A stretch of 64,000 nt of DNA, taken from positions 7,192,001-7,256,000 of the forward strand of contig CM057130.1 in assembly GCA_029964075.1 (NCBI GenBank). Direction: 5' to 3'. Position numbers and translations under genes: made by a program. A model generated the notes under the pieces. It worked only from the letters and a program-made list of their open reading frames with translations, did no database searches and was not told where the DNA came from. Of the stretch, positions 1 to 10,029 are shown in pieces. The first letter of the stretch is position 1. The number at the start of each line of letters is the position of its first letter. This stretch comes from Patiria pectinifera. Taxonomy: Eukaryota > Echinodermata > Asteroidea > Valvatida > Asterinidae.

Positions 1-70
1 GAGTCATTACTGTGTAAGGAGACATAAAGACTTCAAAAGCCATCTAAACACAGACCGGATACATCTTATA

Positions 71-678
71 ACAGGGTGAGTAAAAAAAAACACCGGAACC
101 CAACCCCCCCCCCCAAATATATTTCACATTTACAAAAATAAGAAGCATCAAAAATAATAATGACTTAAAAGCCAATTTCATAAGCTACTTTCAGCTTAAG
201 AAAACTACTGAAATTGCTCATTGTGTTCAAAGAATATCACCATTTAAACACAATGACCCTAAAACCTGTTTCGTCCAAAAAAAACCCACAATTTATTTTG
301 TATTCTGACTGTTTGAAACAACACTGAAAATGACAAAAAATAGTTGTTTCAACTACTGTCAACAACTGTACTACACAATATCTTTGTTGACAACCCTGGT
401 TAGGCAAACAATACGATTTATAAAATCCAAAAAAAAATTAAAAGACGGGCCTTCAAAAGGACTTTGTTGAATATTTTTTACTTTTAAATTGAGGTTTTAT
501 CGCTGTTGATGTTTGAAGACGATTATGACGACGATTCTTAAAAACCCCTTTTCAGTTGGACGAAAGAGGTTTTAGGGTTATTGTGTTTAATAAATATTGG
601 GTTATTGTTATTGTGTGTTTTTTAAATATGAAATATAATTGTTGGGGTTTGGGTTCCGCCTTTTATGACTCACCCTGT
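71..678. mobile_element. Long-TIR non-autonomous DNA transposon, copy 1
   Basis: The ends are inverted: ACAGGGTGAGT at the left and ACTCACCCTGT at the right, followed inward by a shared block (cggaacccaa... / ...ttgggttccg). Similarity between the two halves continues for roughly 200 bases. No ORF is present. The short AT-rich flanks (ATA on each side) could be a target duplication but are too short to be decisive. A second copy lies at 16133-16810 in the opposite orientation, within the inverted copy of this segment. The insertion therefore predates the segmental duplication. Superfamily not assigned; the CAGGGTG start resembles the element at 62986-63461. Confidence 0.75.
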
Positions 679-841
679 ATAGGCACACTTTAAGTGTTAC
701 TCTTCACTAACAGTACATATATATCGAAGTGCATAAAGGCCGACAGCCAAAACGATAACAGCTTAAATTTGATAACTCTTAATTTCGACAAGCGGAGTGG
801 TGTTTTTGTTAAATCTGATGTGGATGTCGAGTACATAATGA

Positions 842-1071
842 AGCTATTATAAGATGGAATTTTTGCGTCGGGGTGATATCAATCAAATAAGGTTTTTGCC
901 CTTCACCGACGTTTAAACACTGTACTCAGTGTGTTACCTCCCGAATGAAAGTTGGGAAAAATCACTCGGGTGGGACTCGAACCCACGACCTCCTGCTTTT
1001 TAGTGCAGATGTCTTACCACTCGACCACCGAGATAACGGGATCGGTTTGCTGGTGTACATAGCAGCGGGTA
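842..1071 (-). repeat. tRNA-derived SINE, copy 1 of a tandem array
   Basis: Read on the minus strand, the element begins with a tRNA-like head carrying an A-box-like TGGTCGAGTGGTAAG and a perfect B box GGTTCGAGTCC. A body follows, passing through the TGAAGGGCAAAAACC segment to a tail with CACCCCGACGCAAA. The same unit repeats immediately to the right, so the array is head-to-tail with a period near 240 bases. It is not a tRNA gene: the acceptor stem is incomplete, and the same head with the same long body recurs at 23.6, 39.2, 39.9 and 40.2 kb. Confidence 0.8.
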
Positions 1072-1081
1072 CCGCGTAAAC

Positions 1082-1370
1082 TATTATAAGATGGAATTTT
1101 GCGTCGGGGTGATATCAATCAAATTAGGTTTTTGCCCTTCACCGACGTTTAAACACTGTATACTCAGTGTGTTACCTCCCGAATGAAAGTTGGGAAAAAT
1201 CACTCGGGTGGGACTCGAACCCACGACCTCCTGCTTTCTAGTGCAGATGTCTTACCACTCGACCACCGAGCTAACGGGATCGGTTGGCTGGTTCGAATCT
1301 GATGTACCGCATAAACTATTATAAGATGGAATTTTGCCTCGGGGTGATATCAATCAAATTAGGTTTGATT
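1082..1370 (-). repeat. tRNA-derived SINE, copy 2 plus a tail fragment of copy 3
   Basis: This is a near-identical second unit of the array. The tRNA-like head (minus strand) spans about 1203-1285 and the body runs left to about 1082. From about 1311 to 1370 only the tail block of a third unit is left (ttataagatggaattttgcc...). Tandem SINE units of this kind usually arise by recombination between copies rather than by separate insertions. Confidence 0.75.
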
Positions 1371-1455
1371 GAAGCTAGTCAAGCTAGAGTCAAACAATGG
1401 ACTGTTGTCAATGTCTGTTTGGCATGTATGCTTCGTGTATGTATGTGGACGCAAC

Positions 1456-1838
1456 CAGTGGCGTAAATCTGTGCCGGCGAGTGGGGGGGGGGGGGGGTAG
1501 GAGATGACCAAAATCCAAAAATTGCCCGGGCGTGAAAATTCGAAAATGGGGAGGGGGGGGAACACCACATTACATTAGGGGGCACTCTTCAGGATAAAGA
1601 TGTATAGCAAGATGCATACTCGTACTCGCGCTTACATCAAAACGGCGCATTTTAAAAGCTTTTGTACTTTGATTCTCCACTTCTTAGTGCTATTGAATAC
1701 ATTCTTGTTGTTGAGACGTTCGACAAATACCTCCAGAAAAAGTGGGGGGGGGGGGATGACTCAATAGCTCATGCCCCTGGTCAAAAAGTGGGGGGGGGGG
1801 ATTATATACCCCATCCCCTCCCGGGATTTACGCCCCTG
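1456..1838. mobile_element. hAT-like MITE with 8-bp target duplication
   Basis: The left end is CAGTGGCGTAAATC and the right end GATTTACGCCCCTG, an inverted pair. Flanks are gacgcaac (1448-1455) and gacacaac (1839-1846), an 8-bp duplication with one mismatch. CAGTGGCG-type ends with 8-bp duplications are typical of hAT elements. The inside is G-tract-rich and has no credible coding frame. A shorter relative sits at 34250-34450, and fragments with the same left end occur in the duplicated blocks near 4609, 7468, 11846 and 18034. Confidence 0.8.
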
Positions 1839-1996
1839 GACACAACCTTGGTGTCGATGCAAAATGTCCATTGAGAAATGGTCGCGAATTTAAGGAACAC
1901 AATGTTGCAGCTTATTACCAGTTACACTGTCTCTGCCTACACTCTCCTTATGGTGTATACAGTTTCACGAGGTTTCAACTGCTGAATATCTTCCAG

Positions 1997-3028
1997 TTAG
2001 CGTCTTCTGATGCAGTGAAGTTTCTCTCCCAATCTTCTCAAGTCCCCCTTCAGTATCTCTCTGTATTCTCTCTGCAGCACCGTCAGGATCAGAGTCCCAA
2101 ACGCGGCCTGGCAAAGAACGAACATTGACCCGATTAGAAGGACAACCACAAAGGCAATATTACTATCGAGTGCGCCGGTGTAGTGCACGATGGGTAAGGT
2201 GACCACCACCGGAGTCCAAGCTAGGACGAAGGACAAGAAGAAGATGGAGAATTGCCTCGTGCTCTTGCGATGATCGGCACCGGGGAGATGAGGCTGGTTG
2301 CCTGGGGGTTGCATCCGATGTTCACCAGGGGGTCCCTCCATCATCTCGCTGGGAGCGGCTGGTAGATCAGCCGCAATGGCACGAGCTTGGTGCCTGGCGA
2401 TGCGCACGATTAAGATGTTGAACACAGTGATGGTTGTGACGCAGGGCAAGATGATGACATAGGAGAAGATGATCGCCAGAACAGAAAAGGATGAAAACAC
2501 GAGGTCAGTGGAGAAGTCCCCCATCAAGCATGATGCGTGAGCAGCGGCCCCAGCCAGACTCCCTGCCGCGGACAACCCCCAAACTACGGACAGGCAGACG
2601 GCACACTTCGCCCGCGTCATCTCACGCGCGTACACGAAAGGGCGGGAAATCCTGAACCATTTGTCGCCGGCTATGAGGACCGCATTCAAGAAATACCCCA
2701 TGACAGGAAAGAGGATACCCCAGCATAAGAAGAGAACAGAGGCAAAACTGAATTCCGAGCTCCTGATGAGGATGAAGATTGCAGGTAAACCACACACCGC
2801 TTCTACAATCTCGGCCACCGCCACGCTTGCCAGGTAGGAGTCCGAAGCGGTGTGGAGTCTCCGAGTGCGAGCCACTGTCACGGTCACCCAGAGGTATCCC
2901 AAAAGCATCAACAAACCAGCCAGCAAAAACAAAACAATCAGAACAGTGGACTGCGTGTCATTGAAACCAGTGCCTTCATCATTCTCCTCATCCTCCTCAG
3001 CAAGCAAAGTGGTGTTCGAAAAAGCCAT
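1997..3028 (-). CDS. Rhodopsin-like (class A) GPCR, intronless, 343 aa
   Basis: Seven hydrophobic segments are present in a single uninterrupted frame. The protein opens with a short acidic extracellular N-terminus containing an NTT sequon. TM2 carries SVAVAE in place of the usual LAxAD, TM3 ends in GDKW in place of DRY, TM4 has the conserved Trp (VVWGLS) and TM5 a Pro (ILPCV). TM6 has AWTP in place of CWxP. TM7 lacks NPxxY and passes into a basic helix-8-like REYREILKGDLRR. A Cys is present in extracellular loop 2 (ASCLMGD), but the usual TM3 partner Cys is absent at its normal place. The length is normal for the class. Closest relatives are the copies at 8351 and 14657. The ligand cannot be inferred. 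Single-exon expanded receptors like this are typical of echinoderm chemoreceptor-like families (family knowledge). Confidence 0.9.
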   Translation of the reverse strand: MAFSNTTLLAEEDEENDEGTGFNDTQSTVLIVLFLLAGLLMLLGYLWVTVTVARTRRLHTASDSYLASVAVAEIVEAVCGLPAIFILIRSSEFSFASVLFLCWGILFPVMGYFLNAVLIAGDKWFRISRPFVYAREMTRAKCAVCLSVVWGLSAAGSLAGAAAHASCLMGDFSTDLVFSSFSVLAIIFSYVIILPCVTTITVFNILIVRIARHQARAIAADLPAAPSEMMEGPPGEHRMQPPGNQPHLPGADHRKSTRQFSIFFLSFVLAWTPVVVTLPIVHYTGALDSNIAFVVVLLIGSMFVLCQAAFGTLILTVLQREYREILKGDLRRLGEKLHCIRRR

Positions 3029-3960
3029 CTTGTTAGTCAGTCTGATTGATTATCAAGACTGTGACGAAAATTGCGAAGCAGCTCCGTCAGATCCAAACCT
3101 CGACACTCGATCGAAAACCCAAGCATTGAAGTTTTACATTAGAGAATAGTATCTCGCGATATATCTCGATATGGCAGAGTGGGTTCGAATTTCCACCAAG
3201 TCCTCGAACATATCAACCAGAACAGGCCGTCATAATGTCTTCGTTAAAATGGGTAGACAACAGAAATTATAGGCGTGTCAACAAATGCTTGCGCCCAAGC
3301 GATCATTCACGAATCACCGCCATTTTGTTTGCTCGCCATCGAATCGGTAAACACGCTCGTTCGGTCTCGTTGGCAAGTAAATTACAGGATAACGCTTCTC
3401 CGTTCATTGATAACTTTACTTGGCCTTCACACCTCACACATGACCATTAAGCGAATTGCCTCCAGGAAACTGCCTCCATTCATATCACCATGACAACTCA
3501 TACTCATGGTCTCCATGACAATTCTCTTTCTCAAGAGTTGAAATATAAAAAAAAATCTTTAAAAAAAATCGACATAATAACGGTTAGACCAAATTGCGGT
3601 CATGCATTTGTAGCGGACCTGCGGCCTTACAAAAAGGGGTCTTACACCAATAATTCTTGTCACCCATCCCATTTTTAGGTAAAGGGACGTAGCATAACTA
3701 CGGATCATTTTGGAGCTGAGACTTTCAAAGAGGGTCCTCATTTTCATGTAGATGTGTGTCTATGTATAAACATTCAAATCGTGGACCTTTGAAACAATAG
3801 AGGACTATAGGGTCCAGTTAGTAAATCGTTGTTTTTTTTTCTTCTTATAGACAAATCGAGGCACATGATCACTATAGTCACGAGGTCCCCAGGGCCTAAT
3901 ATTTTTGTGGTGTCACCAAAATGCCGATTATAAGGTTATTTTCCTGTTTATGATACAAAT
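3029..3960. repeat. Upstream flank of the 343-aa GPCR, inverted copy of a duplicated block
   Basis: No gene is visible. On the minus strand this is the paralogue of the 5' flanks at 5150-5950 and 13640-14650. Shared landmarks are the ATCGAGTGTCGAG stretch (near 3100), the gaatcaccgccattttgtt stretch (near 3312), the block rich in acgtag...cattttgg (near 3690) and the gtttagtaaatcg region (near 3820). Similarity fades before about 4000, which marks the approximate inversion edge. Confidence 0.65.
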
Positions 3961-4039
3961 CTTTATGTATCTAAAGCTTTTGTCCTGTTCGTTCTCCGTT
4001 TTCAGTGCTATGCAATGTTAGACTGTTGGAAAGTTGAGC

Positions 4040-4110
4040 GCCCCTTAGTGCCATATGGTGTCCCCCCCCCTTCCCCCCCCCCCCCCAGCACACACACACA
4101 CCCCCACGCA
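4040..4110. repeat. Poly-C and CA-rich low-complexity tract
   Basis: Long C runs are followed by (CA)n with interspersed CCCCA. The tract lies near the junction between the inverted unit (1-4.0 kb) and the direct units that follow. Confidence 0.7.
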
Positions 4111-4124
4111 CACACGCTTGTTTA

Positions 4125-5340
4125 TGTGAATTCTGCAGTGTTTACGTCATCGTCCTGGCATTAGCATGTCTTCTTTTATTAGTCTTTTCAATTTGTGCCA
4201 TCCATCAACCTTCAGTTTCCCCATTAGCCATTACTGTTAATTAATTGTCAAACCAAAGTAGAAAGCATTAGAGCCTGGTCGGGTTTTCTTTTTTTCTTTT
4301 TTCTTATTTAGTGCCAGATGAAGCTCTGTTTTGAAGCTTTCAGTTTGCACGGTTTTTTTTCTCAGTGATGTCAAACTTACCAATAATTGTAAGCGTGCTC
4401 TTTTTAAACTGTGTAGTGAATAGTCGGAGTTGTTTTATCAATTATGTCAAAAGTAGATTCATGGTGATAATATTGAGACATTGTAAACCGAGGTCTTTTT
4501 TCTCGAAATGTCGAAATCATTGTGCTAGCTATTGTTCATATAACCAGGGAGCTTTTCCTTTGTATACTGCTTTTCTCTATTGCTTTCCTCCATTGAAGGG
4601 GGGTCTCGCAGTGGCGTAAATCCCTGCCGGCAAGTAGGGGGAATACCACATGGCACTAGGGGGCACTGTTTATGATACCAAATGTACATTTTTATGCAAA
4701 ATGGGACGCTTTCAATACATCAAAGACGATGCATCTAAAGCTTTTTGTTCGTTCTCCGTTTTCAGTCCATTTGGGCTGTTGGAAAGTTGAAAAATAACCT
4801 TAAAATCGGCATTTTTGGCTTGTCACCACAAAAACATGGGGAGGGGTAAATCCAATGGCCCGTCCCCACTGCTCAAAAAGTGTGCGTGTGGGGATATCAC
4901 CCCACTGAAACCCCCTGCGGACGCCTATGTTGACATGCATGAAATTAACTGTAGTAGCAATATAACTTAGCAACTCATCTTCTTTTGTCTTCTCCCACGT
5001 ACCTCATTTTTTTTTACCGGGAGGGGGGTAGGGGTGGAGGGAGGCATGCTCCCCCCCCCCACCGTGTCCCTTTCTGGCGAAGCCCATGCCCCTGGGAGTC
5101 ACACCTTTGCGCTTCGTGACTGTACTGTAGTCACGTGCCCCGGTCCGTCCACAGAAAAACAAACCAACGATTTACTAACTGGACCCTATTGTCCTCTATT
5201 GTTTAAGGTCCACGATTTGAATATGTATAAATGGACACACATCTACATAAAAATGAGGACCGTCTTTGAAAGCCCCACCCCCAAAATGGACCGTAGTTTT
5301 CTACGTCCCTTTCCCTAAAATCGGGGGTGGGTGGCAATTG
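4125..5340 (+). repeat. Segmental block, copy A (between GPCR units)
   Basis: A block beginning tgtgaattctgcagtgttta and running through ccattgaagggggtctcgcagtggcg has close copies at 6985-7960, about 11354-11960 and 17614-18060. In this copy it continues into a hAT-like left end at 4609 and into the GPCR 5' flank. There is no coding capacity. The repeated order of flank block then GPCR shows that whole gene units, not only genes, were duplicated. Confidence 0.75.
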
Positions 5341-5759
5341 TAAGACCGTTTCCGTATTAATCCGACAGCCCCCTCCATGGCAAGACCTCCAACTATATTA
5401 AACCGTATAATGAACATTTTTTTTTACCTTTTTTAGAAAAGAGAATTGTCATGGGGACCGAGTGTATCAGTTGCCATGACAATATATTGAATAGAGGCAA
5501 TTTCATGGAGGCAATTTGTTGTCCTAATGGATACATGTGAGATATGTAGGCCAATTAAAATGATCAATGAACGGAGAAGCGGCATCCTGTAATTACCTGT
5601 CGACGAGCGTGTTGATCGAAGAGATGGCGAGCAAACAACACAATAATGGCGGTGATTCGTGAACACCGTTTGGCCTTGGGCTTGAGCAATTTATTGTTGA
5701 AACGCTTAATTTATGTTGTCTACCCATTCTAACGAAAGATTTTGCTATTTCGAAATAGG

Positions 5760-5787
5760 TCTCGCGAGATACTACTCTCTTATAAAA
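5760..5787 (+). promoter_or_regulatory. Putative core promoter of the truncated GPCR copy
   Basis: A perfect 10-bp palindrome TCTCGCGAGA (5760-5769) is followed by TATAAAA (5781-5787). The pair recurs upstream of the next GPCR (8156-8183); a degraded palindrome plus TATATAAAT stands before the third (14350). TCTCGCGAGA is a known animal core-promoter element. Use as a promoter here is inference from position and conservation among paralogues. Confidence 0.5.
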
Positions 5788-5955
5788 AACAATTCAGTGC
5801 TTGGATTTTCAATCGAGTGTCGAGATTAAGATGTGTAACTGTTGCACATTTAAATATACTTTTTTTTAGTGAGGACTAATTTTCTTGTGGCTTCGGCATT
5901 TCTATAAACTGGCTAAATATGTCTTTGAAGAACATCCTTTTGCTTTCTGAGGAGG

Positions 5956-6621
5956 ATGCGGAGAATGATGAAGGCATTTAATGGTTCGGGTTCTGGGGAC
6001 AATTTCACCGAAACGCAGACCACTGTTCTGATCGTTTTGTTTTTGCTGACTGGTTTGTTGATGCTTTTGGGATACCTCTGGGTGATCGTGACAGTGGCTC
6101 GCACTCGGAGACTCCACACCGCTTCGGACTCCTACCTGGCAAGCTTGGCGGTGGCCGAGATTGTAGTAGCGGTGTGTGGTTTACCTGCAATATTCATCCT
6201 CAGCAGTAGTTCCGGATTCAGCTTTGCATCGGTTCTCTTCTTATCCTGGGGTATCCTCTTTTCTGTCCTGGGGTATTTCTTGAATGCCGTCCTGATAGCC
6301 ACCGACAAATGGCTCAGGATTTCCCGCCCTTTCGTGTACGCGCGGGAGATGACGCGGGCGAAGTGTACCGTCAGCCTGTCCGTAGTTTGGGGGTTGTCCG
6401 CGACAGGGAGTCTTGCTGGGGCCGCTGCTCAGGCATCATGCTTGATGGGCGACTTTTCCAATGACAGCGTGTTTTCACCCTTTTCTCTTCTTGCGATCAT
6501 CTTCTCCTATGTCATCATCTTGCCCTGCGTCACAACCATCACTGTATTCAACATCTTAATCGTGCGCATCGCCAGGCACCAAGCTCGTGAAGGTTTGATA
6601 TCGCAAACCTTCACAAGATAA
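5956..6621 (+). pseudogene. Truncated rhodopsin-like GPCR (TM1-TM5 only)
   Basis: This copy is nearly identical to the gene at 8351 through TM5 and the start of intracellular loop 3 (RIARHQAR). It then switches at about 6592 to unrelated sequence and stops after 11 foreign codons. TM6, TM7 and helix 8 are missing, so it is unlikely to signal. The break lies in a small hairpin, gtgaaggtttg-atatcg-caaaccttcac (6589-6616). DKW replaces DRY as in the sisters. Upstream, the ancestral acidic N-terminus is present but out of frame, so the first in-frame ATG is the one at 5956. The same frameshift is in the 8351 gene and so preceded this truncation. A short 5-TM product is possible but unproven. Confidence 0.85.
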
Positions 6622-6722
6622 TACTACCACCTTGCAAAGTTTCAAATCTTACTAATATCAACTGAATGTCTGAAATAAGTGAAATGTGTTTTACAAGTAT
6701 TGTTTGTGAAGAAGATCCTGTG

Positions 6723-6800
6723 GTAAAAAAATGGGTTCTATTTTTTGGTGGCGGGGGGGGGGGGGGGGGGAGAGGCATGGCCCCCTTGCCCCCCCCCCCC
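6723..6800. repeat. G-tract/C-tract low-complexity segment
   Basis: Long G and C runs border the truncated receptor. The Gly- or Pro-rich frames read through them are artefacts of these tracts. Confidence 0.7.
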
Positions 6801-6984
6801 CGGATCCACTGTTGCAAACATTTCAACAAAAAGGAATATCTAATACAATGTTTAGGCCCTATACATTTCAGAGGAACGTATATTTCGAGGAAAAATACGT
6901 TCCAGTGTAAAACCATTTCGGGAACACTTTCAATCGTATTTGCCCAGTCAAACATGAAACGGCTAATTAGGTCCACGCATTAAT

Positions 6985-7960
6985 GTGAATTCTGCAGTGT
7001 TTACGTCATCGTCCTGGCATTAGCATGTCTTTTTTATTAGTCTTTTCAATTCGTGCCATCCATCAACCTTCAGTTTCCCCATTAGCCATTACTGTTAATT
7101 AATTGTCAAACCAAAGTAGAAAACATTAGAGCCTGGTCGGGTTTTCTTTTTTTTCTTTTTCTTATTTAGTGCCAGGTGAAGCTCTGTTTTGAAGCTTTCA
7201 GTTTGCAGGTTTTTTTCTCAGTGATGTCAAGCTTAGCAATAATATTTAAGCGTGCTCTTTTTAAACTGTGCGGTGAATAGTCGGAGTTTTTTTTATCAAT
7301 TATGTCAAAAGTAGATTCATGGTAATAAAATTGTGACGCTGTAATCCGAGGTTTTTTTCTCGAAATGTCGAAAGCATTGTGCTATCTATTGTTCATATAA
7401 CCAGGGAGCTGTTGCTTTGTTTATTGCTTTTCTCTATTGCTTTCCTCCATTGAAGGGGGCCTCGCAGTGGCGTAAATCAGTACCGGCAAGTGGGGGTATA
7501 CCACATGGCACTAAGGGGCACGGTTTATGATACCAAAATCATTTTTATGCAAACTGGGACGCTTTTAATACATCAAGACGATGCATCTAAAGCGTTTTGT
7601 TTGTTCTCCGTTTTCAGTCCATTTGGGCTGTTGGAAAGTTGTAAAATAACCTTAAAATCGGCATTTTTGGCTTCTCACCACAAAAACATGGGATGGGGTA
7701 AATCCAATGGCCCGTCCCCACTGGTCAAAAAGTGTACGTGTGTAGGGGTATCACCCCATTGACACCCCTGCGGACGCCCATGTTGTTATTTGTGCATTAA
7801 ATTAACTGTAACAGCAATATAACTTAGCACCTCGTCTTCTTTTGTCTTCTCCCACGTACCTCAATTTTTCTTTACCGGGAGGAGGGTGGGAGTGGAGGGA
7901 GGCATGCTCCCCCCCCCCACTGTGTCCCTTTCTGGCGAAGCCCATGCCAATTAAAATGAT
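6985..7960 (+). repeat. Segmental block, copy B
   Basis: This is a direct copy of the block at 4125-5340, starting tgtgaattctgcagtgttta and including the cctcgcagtggcgtaaatc junction near 7468 and the tttctggcgaagcccatgcc stretch. At about 7948 it joins the GPCR 5' flank directly (caattaaaatgatcaatgaa). Copy A has an extra segment of about 470 bases between these points (about 5090-5560), so one of the two has suffered an internal deletion or insertion. Confidence 0.75.
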
Positions 7961-8155
7961 CAATGAACGGAGAAGCGGCATCCTGTAATTACCTGTCGAC
8001 GAGCGTGTTGATCGAAGAGATGGCGAGCAAACAACACAATAATGGCGGTGATTCGTGAACACCGTTTGGCCTTGGGCTTGAGCAATTCATTGTTAAAACG
8101 CTTAATTTATGTTGTCTACCAATTCTAACGAAAGATTTTGCTATTTCGAAATAGG

Positions 8156-8183
8156 TCTCGCGAGATACTACTCTCTTATAAAA
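8156..8183 (+). promoter_or_regulatory. Putative core promoter of the 334-aa GPCR
   Basis: TCTCGCGAGA (8156-8165) and TATAAAA (8177-8183) repeat the arrangement at 5760-5787. The ATG at 8314 lies about 130 bases downstream; it opens a short frame ending at a TAA around 8374 that overlaps the true start at 8351. Confidence 0.5.
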
Positions 8184-8350
8184 ACAATTCAGTGCTTGGA
8201 TTTTCAATCGAGTGTCGAGATTAAGATGTGTAACTGTTGCACATTTAAATATACTTTTTTTTAGTGAGGACTGATTTTCTTGTGGCTTCGGCATTTCTAT
8301 AAACTGGCTAAATATGTCTTTGAAGAACATCCTTTTGCTTGCTGAGGAGG

Positions 8351-9355
8351 ATGCGGAGAATGATGAAGGCATTTAATGGTTCGGGTTCTGGGGACAATTT
8401 CACCGAAACGCAGACCACTGTTCTGATCGTTTTGTTTTTGCTGACTGGTTTGTTGATGCTTTTGGGATACCTCTGGGTGATCGTGACAGTGGCTCGCACT
8501 CGGAGACTCCACACCGCTTCGGACTCCTACCTGGCAAGCTTGGCGGTGGCCGAGATTGTAGTAGCGGTGTGTGGTTTACCTGCAATATTCATCCTCAGCA
8601 GTAGTTCCGGATTCAGCTTTGCATCGGTTCTCTTCTTGTCCTGGGGTATCCTCTGTTCTGTCCTGGGGTATTTCTTGAATGCCGTCCTGATAGCCACCGA
8701 CAAATGGCTCAGGATTTCCCGCCCTTTCGTGTACGCGCGGGAGATGACGCGGGCGAAGTGTACTGTCTGCCTGTCCGTAGTTTGGGGGTTGTCCGCGGCA
8801 GGGAGTCTTGCTGGGGCCGCTGCTCAGGCATCATGCTTGATGGGCGACTTTTCCAATGACAGCGTGTTTTCATCCTTTTCTGTTCTTGCGATCATCTTCT
8901 CCTATGCCATCATCTTGCCCTGCGTCACAACCATCACTGTATTAAACATCTTAATCGTGCGCATCGCCAGGCACCAAGCTCGTGCCATTGCGGCCGATCT
9001 ACCAGCCGCTCCCCGCGAGATGATGGAGGGACCACCTGGTGAACATCGGATGCAACCCCCCGACAACCAGCCTCATCTCCCCGGTGCCGATCATCGCAAG
9101 AGCACCAGACAATTCTCCATCTTCTTCTTGTCCTTCATCCTAGCTTGGACTCCAGTGGTGGTCACCTTACCCATCGTGCACTATACCTCCGCAACCGAGA
9201 AGATTGCCGTTGTGGTTTTTCTGATGATCGGGTCAGTGCTCGATCTATGCCAGGCCGCGTTTGGGACTCTGATCCTGACGCTGCTGCAGAGAGAATACAA
9301 AGAGATACTGAAGGGGGACTTGAGAAGATTGGGAGAGAAACTACAGTGCGTCTGA
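8351..9355 (+). CDS. Rhodopsin-like (class A) GPCR, intronless, about 334 aa
   Basis: This is an intact seven-TM receptor. I place the start at the ATG at 8351 (MRRMMKAFNGSG...), because the frame upstream of it begins only with a TTG. The acidic N-terminus seen in the sister genes is encoded from the ATG at 8314 but shifted by one frame and stopped. Motifs are SLAVAE in TM2, TDKW at the end of TM3, VVWGLS in TM4, ILPC in TM5, AWTP in TM6, no NPxxY in TM7, and a basic helix-8 segment. NGS and NFT sequons lie in the N-terminus. It is nearly identical to the truncated copy at 5956 and more distant from those at 1997 and 14657. It is plasma-membrane and G-protein coupled by family; the ligand is unknown. 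Confidence 0.88.
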   Translation: MRRMMKAFNGSGSGDNFTETQTTVLIVLFLLTGLLMLLGYLWVIVTVARTRRLHTASDSYLASLAVAEIVVAVCGLPAIFILSSSSGFSFASVLFLSWGILCSVLGYFLNAVLIATDKWLRISRPFVYAREMTRAKCTVCLSVVWGLSAAGSLAGAAAQASCLMGDFSNDSVFSSFSVLAIIFSYAIILPCVTTITVLNILIVRIARHQARAIAADLPAAPREMMEGPPGEHRMQPPDNQPHLPGADHRKSTRQFSIFFLSFILAWTPVVVTLPIVHYTSATEKIAVVVFLMIGSVLDLCQAAFGTLILTLLQREYKEILKGDLRRLGEKLQCV

Positions 9356-9799
9356 AGACGCTAACTGGAAGAAATTAGCTGCTGAAACTGCGTCAAACTG
9401 AAATATACCTCAAGAGTGTGCAGGCAGAGACAGATAATAAGCTGACTGGTAATAAGCTGGAATATTATGTTCCTATGAACTGGCAGAACAATTCTCAATG
9501 CATATGGTATGGACACAAACTCTATCCACCATAACACAGTTTTAGTGTCAAACTAACATTCGGGACCGAAATTGACAACTGTATCGCGTCAATCATGCAT
9601 GACTTTGTGCGTTGTTATACGACGTCATCTCGACTGGCGATCTGGTGTACTTTAACTTTTACATTAACTTGACTGAATAACAGCATTCTGTTGGCCGAAA
9701 TTAAGCGCTATCCAGTGTATCGCGATGTTCTGTCGACTGGCTTTTGTGTTTACATGTACTTTGATATAGATTATAATTTGCGAAGATCACTTGAAATCC
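9356..9799 (+). other. 3' flank of the 334-aa GPCR
   Basis: No gene is visible. The first 150 bases (ctggaagaaattagct..., aggcagagacag..., ggtaataagct) match the 3' flank of the 353-aa GPCR at 15719-15830. This is probably the duplicated 3' UTR. I see no clear AATAAA close behind the stop. Confidence 0.55.
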
Positions 9800-10029
9800 C
9801 TCTCTAAATTCTAAAGAGTGAAAATTCACTCCATTCGAGTGGAGATTCACTCCCACAGTCGGAAAGTAGGGACTTTACGTTTTAGAGTGAAATTCCTTCA
9901 ATCGTAAAGATCGAGGTTTCACTCGAGCTTCGACTGAAGTGGTTCATTTTCAGACTGTCAATCGAAAATGAGAGTGATTTTCACTCTAAAACGTCTAGTC
10001 CCTAATTTCACTCTTTGGAATTTAGAGAG
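9800..10029. mobile_element. Inverted-repeat MITE, about 230 bp
   Basis: The left end CTCTCTAAATTCTAAAGAGT pairs with ACTCTTTGGAATTTAGAGAG at the right with one mismatch, and the pairing extends a few bases further. An inner inverted pair, tagggactttacgttttaga and taaaacgtctagtcccta, makes the whole unit strongly foldable. The 'agagtgaaa/tttcactct' motif recurs throughout. No ORF. It abuts the element starting at 10030. Confidence 0.7.

Noticed and set aside
961..1037. tRNA gene on the minus strand (also 1203-1279, 23632-23710, 39968-40045)
   Set aside because: Good A and B boxes, but the same head is always followed by the same long body and the acceptor stem is incomplete; these are SINE heads.
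2537..3149. Plus-strand frames opposite the 343-aa GPCR
   Set aside because: They are antisense shadows of the receptor gene and recur opposite the other copies.
6611..6983. Gly-rich (plus) and Pro-rich (minus) frames
   Set aside because: They come from homopolymer G/C tracts next to the truncated receptor.
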